30,137 bases of DNA from DATLCI01 sp046714215. Its GTDB lineage: Bacteria > Acidobacteriota > Terriglobia > Terriglobales > Acidobacteriaceae. Position numbers and translations under genes: made by a program. The notes beneath the pieces were generated by a model. That model saw only the letters and a program-made list of their open reading frames with translations. It was not told where the DNA came from and did not search any database. The stretch lies in assembly GCA_046714215.1 (NCBI GenBank), contig JBKKBM010000014.1, positions 1 through 30,137 on the forward strand, given 5' to 3'. Every line of letters begins with the position of its first letter. The stretch's first letter is position 1. Below, piece after piece: positions 14,898-22,663 of this stretch.

Positions 14898-15880
14898 AGG
14901 CATCTCCTCCAATGGGCCCGCGGAAGGTGGACGAAACCTTTCGCGGAGTTGCGCCTACGCGCACCGTGGGCGAGACGCGCGCCAAGCAGCCCGTCACTCG
15001 TTTTCAGGACTTGCTCACTCTCTTCAAGATCCGCGTGACATCGATGGTAGTGCTGACCGGCGCGCTGGGGTTTTTTCTGGCGGCGCGAAAAACGGGCGTC
15101 GATGTGATGACGTGGAAGATGGTGGCGACCATGTTAGGCATCGGCATCACCTCTGCGGGCGCGGCCGCGCTGAACCAGGCTATCGAGTGGCGCGCGGACG
15201 CAAAGATGGCGCGGACAAAGGACCGCCCCGTGCCGTCGGGGCGTATGACGCAGCGAACTGCGGTGGCGTTGGGTCTGATAGCAGTGGTTGCCGGCTGCGG
15301 CTTGCTGCTGGCGATGACGAATCCCCTGACCGCGCTGCTGACATTGCTGACGGCGGCCGCGTATGTCCTGCTTTATACGCCCCTTAAGATGATCACGCCG
15401 GTCTCGACGCTTGTCGGCGCGTTTCCCGGAGCAATGCCGCCGGTGCTGGGCTGGACGGCCATCACGGGCAGCGTGGATCCGGAATCGCTGGCGCTCTTCG
15501 CTATCCTCTTCTTCTGGCAGTTCCCTCATTTCCTGGCGATCGCGTGGCTGTATCGCGATGATTACGAGCGCGCGGGAATCAAGATGCGTCCGGTGGTCGA
15601 CCAGACCGGCCGCATCACCCTCACGGAGATCCTGGCAAATGGCGTGGTGCTCATTCCGGTAAGCCTGGCGCCGGTGCTGCTCGGGCTGGGACATTGGCCG
15701 TATGTAGTCGCCGCCGTAGTGCTGGGGCTGGGTTACCTCGCGTTCGGCATCCGGTTGGCGATGTTGCGGCTGCCACCGAGTGCGGCTTCCACCAAGAGGC
15801 ATGCGCGCCAACTGCTGCAAGCATCTGTCATCTACCTTCCCTTGCTGGTGGTGGCGCTGATCGCTGACGGAGCGCGCTAA
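14894..15880 (+). CDS. ctaB: Protoheme IX farnesyltransferase (heme O synthase)
   Basis: CtaB is a membrane prenyltransferase that attaches farnesyl to heme B, giving heme O, the substrate of CtaA. The 328-residue protein has an extended N-terminal tail of about 35 residues, then eight or nine membrane helices. The first Asp-rich motif is NQAIEWRADAKMARTKDRP (94-112), in which the first Asp of the usual N-x3-D-x3-D is replaced by Glu. The second motif is YRDDYERAGIKM (220-231). It overlaps ctaA by four bases and is followed after one base by the ABC ATPase gene, so the operon continues. Confidence 0.92.
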   Translation: MKASPPMGPRKVDETFRGVAPTRTVGETRAKQPVTRFQDLLTLFKIRVTSMVVLTGALGFFLAARKTGVDVMTWKMVATMLGIGITSAGAAALNQAIEWRADAKMARTKDRPVPSGRMTQRTAVALGLIAVVAGCGLLLAMTNPLTALLTLLTAAAYVLLYTPLKMITPVSTLVGAFPGAMPPVLGWTAITGSVDPESLALFAILFFWQFPHFLAIAWLYRDDYERAGIKMRPVVDQTGRITLTEILANGVVLIPVSLAPVLLGLGHWPYVVAAVVLGLGYLAFGIRLAMLRLPPSAASTKRHARQLLQASVIYLPLLVVALIADGAR

Positions 15881-15881
15881 C

Positions 15882-16862
15882 ATGGCGGCCTCACACCCGA
15901 ATCTTCCTTCTACCAAGGAACAGACCGCGGCGGATACGGCGGTGCGCCTGCATAACCTCGGCCACAGTTATGGTGAGCGTGAGGCGTTGCGCGGCGTCTC
16001 TTTCGCTGTGAGCAAGCGTGAGATCTTTGGCTTACTGGGCCCGAATGGCAGCGGAAAAACAACTTTGTTCCGCATCCTCTCCACTCTGATGGCACCCACC
16101 GGCGGCCACGCCGAAGTGATGGGCGTGGACACGACCGCAGATCCGAATGGCGTACGGCGCAACATTGGCGTGGTCTTTCAGGCGCAGAGTCTGGATGTAA
16201 AGCTCTCCGCCGCGGAGAACCTCACGCATCAGGGACATCTCTACGGGATGCGCGGCGCTACGCTACAAGTGCGGGTGCGCGAGATGCTGGAGCGCGTGGG
16301 CCTGGCCGACCGCGCGGACGAGCGCGTGGAGACTTTTTCCGGCGGGATGCAGCGGCGCGTGGAGCTAGCCAAGGGATTGATGCACCGTCCGCAAGTGCTG
16401 CTGCTGGATGAACCCACCACGGGGCTCGATCCGGGCGGGCGGCGCGAATTGTGGACGTATCTGAAGACGCTGCGCGAATCTGAAGGCGCTACCGTGATTG
16501 CCACCACGCATTTGATGGAAGAGGCCGAGCATTGCGACCGGCTGGCCATTCTGCATGACGGTGATCTGGTCGCGTTAGGCATGCCCGCGGAGTTAAAAGC
16601 GGAGATCGGCGGAGATGTGGTGCTGCTCGAGACCACTGACGCCGCCGCGGTGGCGGAGGGCATCCGCACACGTTTTGGCCTGGCGGCGACGGTGCTTGAC
16701 GCTACGGTGCGGCTCGAGATCCGCAACGGACACCGCTTTGTCGCGGAGGTGATGGAGGCGTTCCCGGGGAGGATTGATGCCGTCTCCGTCAGCAAGCCCA
16801 CGCTGGAAGACGTCTTCGTCAAACACACGGGACACAAATTCTGGTGGGAGCAGAAGCAATGA
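15882..16862 (+). CDS. ABC transporter ATP-binding protein
   Basis: This 326-residue ATPase is of the ABC-2 exporter type. It has Walker A GPNGSGKTT (53-61), Q-loop Gln100, signature FSGGMQRRVELAKG (152-165), Walker B LLLDEPTTGLDP (173-184) and H-loop His210. A C-terminal extension (about 245-326), typical of DrrA/NatA/CcmA-like ATPases, follows. The gene begins one base after ctaB and ends overlapping the permease gene as ATGA. By context the pair probably serves heme-copper oxidase assembly, as comparable ABC pairs do in nitrous oxide reductase maturation; the cargo is unknown. This placement is inference. Confidence 0.85.
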   Translation: MAASHPNLPSTKEQTAADTAVRLHNLGHSYGEREALRGVSFAVSKREIFGLLGPNGSGKTTLFRILSTLMAPTGGHAEVMGVDTTADPNGVRRNIGVVFQAQSLDVKLSAAENLTHQGHLYGMRGATLQVRVREMLERVGLADRADERVETFSGGMQRRVELAKGLMHRPQVLLLDEPTTGLDPGGRRELWTYLKTLRESEGATVIATTHLMEEAEHCDRLAILHDGDLVALGMPAELKAEIGGDVVLLETTDAAAVAEGIRTRFGLAATVLDATVRLEIRNGHRFVAEVMEAFPGRIDAVSVSKPTLEDVFVKHTGHKFWWEQKQ

Positions 16863-17665
16863 CTACGCGATCAGCATCGGTGCAGACGACCACCACTCTT
16901 TGGCTTCCAGCATTCTCGTTGTGGTGGCGCGAAGTAAAGCGCTTCTATCGGCAGCGCTCGCGAGTAATGGGAGTAGTACTGTCGCCGCTCATCTTCTGGT
17001 TGCTGCTGGGCGCGGGATTTGGCCGCTCGCTCAACACCGGCGCCGGTTCGCAGAATTATCTGGAGTATTTTTTCCCCGGCGCCCTCACCATGATCGTGCT
17101 CTTCACCTCGATCTTCACCATGATGTCGGTGATCGACGACCGCAAGGAAGGCTTCCTGTTGACAGTGATGGTGGCGCCTATCCATCGCGCGTCCATCGTG
17201 CTGGGTAAGGTGCTCGGCGGAACCACGCTCGCGGCGCTGCAAGGCCTGATGTTCCTGGTGCTGGCGCCGGTGATCGGCATACGTTTTGGTGTGGAACAAT
17301 TTGCGCTGATGGTGGTGGCCGTCTTCCTGATGGCATTCGCGCTTACCGCGCTGGGCTTTGCCCTGGCCTGGAGTATGGAGTCGGCGCAAGCATTCCACGC
17401 CGTGGTGAATCTCTTTCTCATCCCGCTGTGGCTGCTTTCGGGCGCTCTCTTCCCCGTGAACGGGGCCCACGGATGGATCCGCGCGGTGATGAAGATGAAT
17501 CCCCTGACCTATGGGGTAGCAGCGCTGCGGCAGGCCATGTTCCCCACCGTCGCTGGTGAGTTCACAGTGGGCGTGTCATTAGGGCTCCTTGCCGGATTCT
17601 GCCTCGTGATGTTCGTGATAGCACTAATGCTGGTCACCCGGCGAAGGACGATTCCGCTGGCCTGA
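16859..17665 (+). CDS. ABC-2 type permease
   Basis: This is the membrane partner of the preceding ATPase, 268 residues with six hydrophobic segments after a cytoplasmic N-terminus containing WWREVKRFYRQRSR. The loop ending SLNTGAGSQNYLEYFFPG and the helix-loop DDRKEGFLLTVMVAPIHR are typical of the ABC-2/DrrB/NodJ permease family. The ATG at 16859 was chosen because it overlaps the ATPase stop in ATGA; an upstream GTG at 16844 is less likely. It lies 17 bases before the DUF420 gene. Confidence 0.85.
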   Translation: MTTRSASVQTTTTLWLPAFSLWWREVKRFYRQRSRVMGVVLSPLIFWLLLGAGFGRSLNTGAGSQNYLEYFFPGALTMIVLFTSIFTMMSVIDDRKEGFLLTVMVAPIHRASIVLGKVLGGTTLAALQGLMFLVLAPVIGIRFGVEQFALMVVAVFLMAFALTALGFALAWSMESAQAFHAVVNLFLIPLWLLSGALFPVNGAHGWIRAVMKMNPLTYGVAALRQAMFPTVAGEFTVGVSLGLLAGFCLVMFVIALMLVTRRRTIPLA

Positions 17666-17682
17666 ATCATCTTCAGAAGCCT

Positions 17683-18108
17683 ATGGCCGAACCTTCTATC
17701 TTTCCCGCGATCAACGCCTCCCTGAATGCGACCAGCGCGGTGCTGATCGTGATCGGACGGGTGCTCATCGGGCGCAAACTGGTGGCGGCGCATCGGCGGG
17801 TGATGATCGCGGCGGTGGCAATGTCAGCCATCTTTCTCTGTTCGTATCTCTATTACCATTTTTTCGTCGTCGCGGGCGTGGTCACGCGTTTTCAGGGCCA
17901 AGGGTGGCTGCGGACGCTGTATTTCGCCATTCTGCTGAGTCATACCATCCTGGCGGTGTTAGTGGTTCCCATGGTGCTGGTCACGTTGAACCATGGACTA
18001 CGGCAGCGCTTCGACAAGCATCGGCGTATCGCAAGGTGGACGTTTCCGGTTTGGCTGTATGTGTCGGTGACGGGCGTGGTGGTGTACTGGATGCTGTACC
18101 AGTTGTGA
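17683..18108 (+). CDS. DUF420 (CtaM-like) membrane protein
   Basis: This 141-residue integral membrane protein has four hydrophobic helices and conserved histidines in AAHRRVM, LYYHFF, LSHTILAV and DKHRRIARW, the pattern of the DUF420 family. In Bacillus a member (CtaM) is needed to assemble the caa3 oxidase, which fits its position at the end of the ctaA-ctaB-ABC run. The histidines could bind heme or copper, which is inference. It is the last gene of the block; ssb follows with its own promoter. No oxidase structural subunit (coxA, coxB, coxC) is present in the window. Confidence 0.85.
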   Translation: MAEPSIFPAINASLNATSAVLIVIGRVLIGRKLVAAHRRVMIAAVAMSAIFLCSYLYYHFFVVAGVVTRFQGQGWLRTLYFAILLSHTILAVLVVPMVLVTLNHGLRQRFDKHRRIARWTFPVWLYVSVTGVVVYWMLYQL

Positions 18109-18133
18109 CGAGGATGACGGCGACAATCGCGGC

Positions 18134-18142
18134 TGATATAGT
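18134..18142 (+). promoter_or_regulatory. Extended -10 (TG-A-TATAGT) for ssb
   Basis: TGATATAGT lies 36 bases upstream of the ssb ATG. The same nonamer sits in front of the TPR membrane protein gene at 8166-8158. An AAGGGA ribosome-binding site follows near 18168-18173. Confidence 0.5.
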
Positions 18143-18178
18143 GGCGGAAGTCAGGGAATCCTACATAAAGGGAAATAT

Positions 18179-18658
18179 ATGGCGCGAGGCGTAAACAAAG
18201 TCATTCTGGTGGGCAATCTGGGCAAAGACCCGGAGCTGAAGTACACGCCGCAAGGCACAGCCGTCGCAAAGTTCAGCCTGGCGACCTCAGAAAAGTATAA
18301 AGACAAGGCCGGCGAATGGCAGGAGCGCACCGAATGGCACAATCTGGTGGCGTGGGCACGCACGGCGGAAGTGGCGGCGGAGTACCTGAAAAAAGGCAGT
18401 TCCGTCTTCATCGAAGGCCGCCTGCGTACCGACTCCTGGGACGACAAAGAGACGGGTCAAAAGAAATATCGCACCGAGATCATCGTGAATGAGCTGGTGA
18501 TGCTGGGCGGCCGCGGCGACGGCGAAGGTGGCGGCCGATCGAAAGGCTCTTCGGCATCGAGTGGCGGCGGGTTCGATCAGCGTCCGGCGGCGGCGAGCGG
18601 CGGCGGGGACGATTTCTCGCAAGGCACGCAGATCACGGATGAGGATATTCCGTTCTAG
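18179..18658 (+). CDS. ssb: Single-stranded DNA-binding protein
   Basis: SSB coats single-stranded DNA during replication, recombination and repair, and recruits partners through its C-terminal tip. The 159-residue protein has an OB fold (about 1-108, starting VNKVILVGNLGKDPEL and containing WHNLVAW), then a Gly/Ser-rich linker (about 110-145). It ends in the canonical acidic tip DEDIPF. Length and layout are normal. The ATG at 18179 has a good ribosome-binding site. Confidence 0.96.
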   Translation: MARGVNKVILVGNLGKDPELKYTPQGTAVAKFSLATSEKYKDKAGEWQERTEWHNLVAWARTAEVAAEYLKKGSSVFIEGRLRTDSWDDKETGQKKYRTEIIVNELVMLGGRGDGEGGGRSKGSSASSGGGFDQRPAAASGGGDDFSQGTQITDEDIPF

Positions 18659-18693
18659 GTCTTTTTTCAGGGTTGTAAGAAGAGCAAAACCCA

Positions 18694-18725
18694 CCACGAA
18701 GGACGCGAAGGTCCACAAAGGACCT
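18694..18725 (+). repeat. Short degenerate GAAGG tandem repeat with hairpin
   Basis: Three degenerate units (CCACGAAGGA, CGCGAAGGT, CCACAAAGGA) follow one another, and AGGTCC/GGACCT (18709-18725) forms a 6-bp hairpin. This is the only structure seen in the 227-base gap between ssb and the peptidase. Confidence 0.35.
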
Positions 18726-18885
18726 CTGGGGCTCTTCGGGCTTGTCCGGCGATATGTTCAGGTTTTCTTCTTATCCGGCGCTAATAGGGACGATTTGACT
18801 ACGCCTCTTATCAGAACGCCGCCTTGCCATCCGCCGACTGTGCCAGTACCCTGTCCTTTTCTGACTTCCTAAAGGAGCCCTTCCT

Positions 18886-20832
18886 GTGAAGCAACTTGTC
18901 CGCATCAGCATCTTTCTGTTCGTTTTTGCCCTGGCTTTGCCCGCGCAGCAAGCGGCGGCGCCTTCGAACTTTGCCCCCAACGAGAATCTTGTTCTGGACA
19001 ATATACCGCCGGTGCCTATGGCCATCGTGGAGAAGGCGCGACGGTATCGCGAGTTCCGCTCCGCGTCGCTGCAGAGTTGGCACCCCGTGAAGCGGGAGAT
19101 GCTGATCTCCACGCGCTTTGGCAGTGTGAACCAGATCCACCACGTGGCCATGCCCATGGGCGCGCGTACGCAAATGACCTTCCTGGCCGACCGCACGACC
19201 GGCGCGAGCTTTCAGCCCAAGCAGGGCAAGTATTTTGTCTTCGGCCATGACGTGGGCGGCGGCGAATGGTTCCAGCTTTCGCGCTATGACTTGGCGACCG
19301 GCGACATCACCCTGCTGACCGACGGCAAGTCGCGCAACGGCGGCGCTAATTGGACCCGCGATGGCAGTTGGATCGCGTATACCTCCACCCGGCGCACCCG
19401 CAAGGACACCGACCTTTACATCATGGACCCGGCGGACCCGAAGACGGACAAGTTGCTCATCCAGGTGGAAGGCGGCGGCTGGGGAGCGAGTGATTGGTCG
19501 TGGGACAACAAATCCATCTTGTTGGGCGAATACATCTCCGCCAACGAGTCGTACCTCTGGCTGGTGGATGTGGCGGCGGGCACCAAGAAGCTGCTGACGC
19601 CGAAGACGGGAGAGAAGATCCAGTATAGCGGCGCGAAGTTTGCGAAGGGCGACAAGGGCATCTACGTGACCACCGACAAGGACAGCGAGTTCCAGCGGCT
19701 GGCTTACCTGGACGTGGCGACGATGAAGCCGGAGTACCTGACCACCGCCATCAAATGGGACGCCGATGATTTTGAACTCTCCCAAGACGGGCGCTGGATC
19801 GCTTTTCTGACCAACGAAGCGGGCATCAGCAAGCTCTATCTATTGGACACGACGACTAAGAAATACAAGCCGCTCACGGTGCCGGTGGGCGTGATCGGCG
19901 GGCTGGAGTGGCACCCGAATGGGCGTGATCTGGGCTTCAATCTGTCGTCGGCGAAGTCGCCGCAGGACATTTATTCCATCGACGTGACCACTGCCAAGCT
20001 CACGCGCTGGACGCAGAGCGAAACCGGCGGCATCAACACCGCGAGCTTTGCCGATCCGGAGCTGATCAAGTGGAAGAGCTTTGACGGCAAGGAGATCACG
20101 GGCTTCCTCTACAAGCCGCCGGCCAAGTTCACGGGCAAGCGTCCGGTGATCCTGAATATCCATGGCGGGCCCGAGGGGCAGTCATTTCCCACCTTCATCG
20201 GCGCCAACAATTATTACCTGAACGAACTGGGCGTGGCCATGATCCTACCGAACATCCGCGGGTCGAGTGGCTATGGCAAGTCCTTCCTCATGGCCGATAA
20301 CGGGATGAAGCGCGAAGATTCCTACAAAGACATTGACGCGCTGCTCGACTGGATCAAGGCGAATCCCAACCTCGATGGCGACCGTATCATGATCACCGGC
20401 GGCAGCTATGGCGGCCACATGACGCTGGCCATCGCCACCTATTACAACGATAAGATCCGGGCGTCGAAGGCGGTGGTGGCCATGTCAAACCTAGTCACGT
20501 TCCTCGAGAACACCGAAGCGTATCGCCGCGACCTGCGCCGGGTGGAGTATGGCGATGAGCGCAAACCGGAGATGCGTGAGTATCTCACGCGCATCGCGCC
20601 CATGACCATGATCAAGAACCTGAAGAAGCCCATGTATATCGTGCAGGGTAAGAACGATCCGCGGGTACCGTATACCGAGGCGGAGCAGATCGTGAAGACA
20701 TTGAAAGAGAATGGGGCGCCGGCGTGGTACTTGCTGGGAAAGAACGAAGGTCATGGTTTTGGCAAGAAAGAGAACCAGGACTTCGATTTCTATACGACCA
20801 TCATGTTCATCCAGAAGTATCTGTTGGATTAG
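18886..20832 (+). CDS. Secreted S9-family serine peptidase (prolyl oligopeptidase type)
   Basis: This 648-residue exported peptidase has a signal peptide (MKQLVRISIFLFVFALALPA, cleavage near 21-25). A beta-propeller of WD/PD40-like blades (about 60-390; for example NWTRDGSWIAYTS, LSQDGRWIAFLT, WHPNGRDLGF) gates the active site. The alpha/beta-hydrolase domain (about 395-648) has nucleophile Ser507 in GGSYGG, Asp591 in GKNDPRVP and His623 in NEGHGF. The oxyanion strand is HGGPE (426-430). It cleaves short peptides, probably in the periplasm. The GTG at 18886 has a strong AAAGGAG ribosome-binding site eight bases upstream. It is followed by a strong terminator. Confidence 0.92.
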   Translation: MKQLVRISIFLFVFALALPAQQAAAPSNFAPNENLVLDNIPPVPMAIVEKARRYREFRSASLQSWHPVKREMLISTRFGSVNQIHHVAMPMGARTQMTFLADRTTGASFQPKQGKYFVFGHDVGGGEWFQLSRYDLATGDITLLTDGKSRNGGANWTRDGSWIAYTSTRRTRKDTDLYIMDPADPKTDKLLIQVEGGGWGASDWSWDNKSILLGEYISANESYLWLVDVAAGTKKLLTPKTGEKIQYSGAKFAKGDKGIYVTTDKDSEFQRLAYLDVATMKPEYLTTAIKWDADDFELSQDGRWIAFLTNEAGISKLYLLDTTTKKYKPLTVPVGVIGGLEWHPNGRDLGFNLSSAKSPQDIYSIDVTTAKLTRWTQSETGGINTASFADPELIKWKSFDGKEITGFLYKPPAKFTGKRPVILNIHGGPEGQSFPTFIGANNYYLNELGVAMILPNIRGSSGYGKSFLMADNGMKREDSYKDIDALLDWIKANPNLDGDRIMITGGSYGGHMTLAIATYYNDKIRASKAVVAMSNLVTFLENTEAYRRDLRRVEYGDERKPEMREYLTRIAPMTMIKNLKKPMYIVQGKNDPRVPYTEAEQIVKTLKENGAPAWYLLGKNEGHGFGKKENQDFDFYTTIMFIQKYLLD

Positions 20833-20891
20833 GAGTAACAGTTAGCAGTTAGCGGTTAGCATTTAGCCGAACGGGAATGTTTTCCTTTTCC

Positions 20892-20927
20892 ACTAGCCTA
20901 GGCCTCACGGTCTAGGCTAGTTTTTTT
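20892..20927 (+). terminator. Intrinsic terminator of the S9 peptidase gene
   Basis: CTAGCCTAGGCC (20893-20904) pairs with GGTCTAGGCTAG (20909-20920) with one G-T wobble and a TCAC tetraloop, followed by seven T residues. It is a strong rho-independent terminator on the plus strand. Confidence 0.9.
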
Positions 20928-20944
20928 GCGCGGTTACGCACCCA

Positions 20945-21022
20945 GCCCCGCAGGGGCGTCTAGCAGTAGCCCGGCACGAAGTGCCGGGTTGCTGGCCACC
21001 CTAGCTCCAGTCCCGTAGGGAC
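20945..21022. repeat. Cluster of three palindromic interspersed repeats
   Basis: GCCCC-GCA-GGGGC (20945-20957), CCCGGCAC-GAA-GTGCCGGG (20970-20988) and GTCCC-GTA-GGGAC (21010-21022) are all perfect hairpins with 3-base loops. The middle one shares arms with the hairpin at 9792-9806. They look like REP-type elements. Confidence 0.6.
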
Positions 21023-21213
21023 GACTGAACCCAGTTCTGCGGGGGTAGGGGGTCCCTCGTCGGCGCTCACTGGCGCTCACGCCTCGCTCGGGATGACCAA
21101 AACCCAGCGTAACCCCCTTTGAGCCAACGAACCAACATCTCGCGGGCTTTTCTCATCTCAATCCTTAAGCTTGGAGCCCTTGAATCTGTAGCACCAGCCG
21201 AGACTCCTATTTC

Positions 21214-22299
21214 ATGAATATTTGCGCGCAACGCTTCACTACCGCCCTGCTCGGCGGACTACTGGCTTTAACCAATCTGGGCTGCGCCGCGAAAGCGGCA
21301 TCGCAGTCGTCATCCCCGACGTCGACGATGTCGGCCTCGCTTGCGCCCACGATGACCGCAGCGCAGATTGCTGCGAATCTGGCGACGATGACCTCTACCC
21401 GCTTCGCCGCGGCGCAGTCAGTCGGCTTGCCCGAGCGTTGGCCCTTACTGTTGGCCGGATATCAGGCCTGGTTTGGTGTGCCCGGCCATGCCGATATCGG
21501 CTACTCGTCGGTCGATCGCGTGGTACTGGAGAAGCAGGTGGAGAAGGCCCGCGAGATGGGCATCTCCGGCTTCGTGATCAATTGGTACGGCCCGAGTAAG
21601 GACTTCGAAGACCGTGCCTATTCCTTGTTGCAGGAGATCGCGAGCCGGCACGACTTCAAAGTCGCGCTGATGTACGACGAAGACACCGGCGACAAGGAGC
21701 AGGCCACGCAGGCGGCCATCGCCGATCTTCAATATGCGTACACCCGCTACATCGGGCCGACGGCCAGTTATCCGCGGACTTCGTATCTCACGTATCAGGG
21801 ACGGCCCGTGATCTTTATCTTCCCCAAGACCGGGCGGACTGATTGGAAGCAGGTGCGGGAGTCGATGAACTCGTGGGAGCAGAAGCCGGTCCTGATCTAC
21901 AAGGACAACCACGGGGCGTATGCCAACGACTTCGACGGCTACTACGCGTGGGTGAATCCTGGCACCAAGGGTTGGGCGAAGGACGGCAGCAATTGGGGTC
22001 AGGAATATCTCGAAGGTTTCTATCAGCAGATGACGGCGAAGCATCCCGACAAGGTCATCGTGGGCGCGGCGTGGCCGGGCTTCAATGATACGAAGGCGTC
22101 GTGGAGCCAGAACCGCAAGATGGACGGCCGCTGCGGGAAGACGTTTGACGATTCCCTGCGCGCCTTCCGCCGATATTTCAGCGATGCCAAACCGCTTCCC
22201 TTCCTCATGATCAACACTTGGAATGACTACGAAGAGGGTACGGCCATCGAACGCGGCATCGACCGGTGCAATGGACAGGCCGCGGACGGCAAGCAATAG
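21214..22299 (+). CDS. GH71/GH99-like glycoside hydrolase, lipoprotein
   Basis: This 361-residue exported protein has a lipoprotein signal (ALTNLGC, lipid Cys24), a Ser/Thr/Ala-rich linker (to about 75) and a TIM-barrel-like catalytic region. That region contains GYQAWFGVPGHADIGYSS, GISGFVINWYGPS, VALMYDED and the closing motif INTWNDYEEGTAIE (333-346). This order is typical of the GH99/GH71-like group, which includes endo-alpha-mannosidases and alpha-1,3-glucanases. The precise polysaccharide is not decidable. It is a single gene with no transporter or SusCD partner beside it, so its role in glycan scavenging is a guess. Start ATG at 21214. Confidence 0.72.
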   Translation: MNICAQRFTTALLGGLLALTNLGCAAKAASQSSSPTSTMSASLAPTMTAAQIAANLATMTSTRFAAAQSVGLPERWPLLLAGYQAWFGVPGHADIGYSSVDRVVLEKQVEKAREMGISGFVINWYGPSKDFEDRAYSLLQEIASRHDFKVALMYDEDTGDKEQATQAAIADLQYAYTRYIGPTASYPRTSYLTYQGRPVIFIFPKTGRTDWKQVRESMNSWEQKPVLIYKDNHGAYANDFDGYYAWVNPGTKGWAKDGSNWGQEYLEGFYQQMTAKHPDKVIVGAAWPGFNDTKASWSQNRKMDGRCGKTFDDSLRAFRRYFSDAKPLPFLMINTWNDYEEGTAIERGIDRCNGQAADGKQ

Positions 22300-22313
22300 C
22301 GCGCACAACCTTC

Positions 22314-22319
22314 TATAAT
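22314..22319 (+). promoter_or_regulatory. Perfect -10 (TATAAT) for a leaderless cyaY mRNA
   Basis: TATAAT is followed by six bases and then the cyaY ATG at 22326, so transcription should begin at the start codon. No Shine-Dalgarno sequence lies between. Confidence 0.6.
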
Positions 22320-22325
22320 CAAAGT

Positions 22326-22658
22326 ATGGATGAGCAAGAGTTTCGTCGCCAGGCTGAGGCGGCGATTGAAGCGCTGAAGAAGAGTCTGTACGTGGCCGAG
22401 GAGTCTGCCGACTTCGAGGTGGAAGAGCAGAACGGCGTGCTGAATGTGGTCTTTGACATGCCCCCGGGCAAGTTCGTGGTCACGCCCAATGCTCCGGTGA
22501 AGCAGATATGGATATCCGCGCTAGCCACCAGCTTCAAGTTGAGCTGGTCGGAAGCGGCCGGAGGGTTCGTGCTGGAGAAGACGGGCGAAGGGCTGAAGCC
22601 GCTGGTGTCACGGCTGGTCAACGAACATCTGGGCGAAGAAGCGGTGGAGTTGAAGTAG
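22326..22658 (+). CDS. cyaY: Frataxin homologue CyaY
   Basis: CyaY is an iron-binding regulator of iron-sulfur cluster assembly that contacts the cysteine desulfurase IscS. The 110-residue protein has the frataxin alpha-beta layout: an N-terminal helix with acidic residues (MDEQEFRRQAEAAIEALKKSL), strands EVEEQNGVLNVVF, the signature FVVTPNAPVKQIWIS (50-64), and a C-terminal helix. The ATG at 22326 was chosen over a longer upstream frame because of the perfect TATAAT six bases before it and because the family begins there. Its stop is five bases from the convergent aroA stop. Frataxins are best known from Proteobacteria and mitochondria. Confidence 0.82.
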   Translation: MDEQEFRRQAEAAIEALKKSLYVAEESADFEVEEQNGVLNVVFDMPPGKFVVTPNAPVKQIWISALATSFKLSWSEAAGGFVLEKTGEGLKPLVSRLVNEHLGEEAVELK

Positions 22659-22663
22659 ATCCT

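Larger units (their letters stand above)
20833..21213. other. Intergenic region with terminator and palindromic repeats
   Basis: The 381-base gap has no gene I can support. From left to right it contains the peptidase terminator, three short perfect palindromes (20945-20957, 20970-20988, 21010-21022) and a copy of the TCGCTCGGGATGAC motif also found near 13846. Confidence 0.55.

Noticed and set aside
18662..18667. T run after ssb as an intrinsic terminator
   Set aside because: No stem-loop directly precedes the six T residues.
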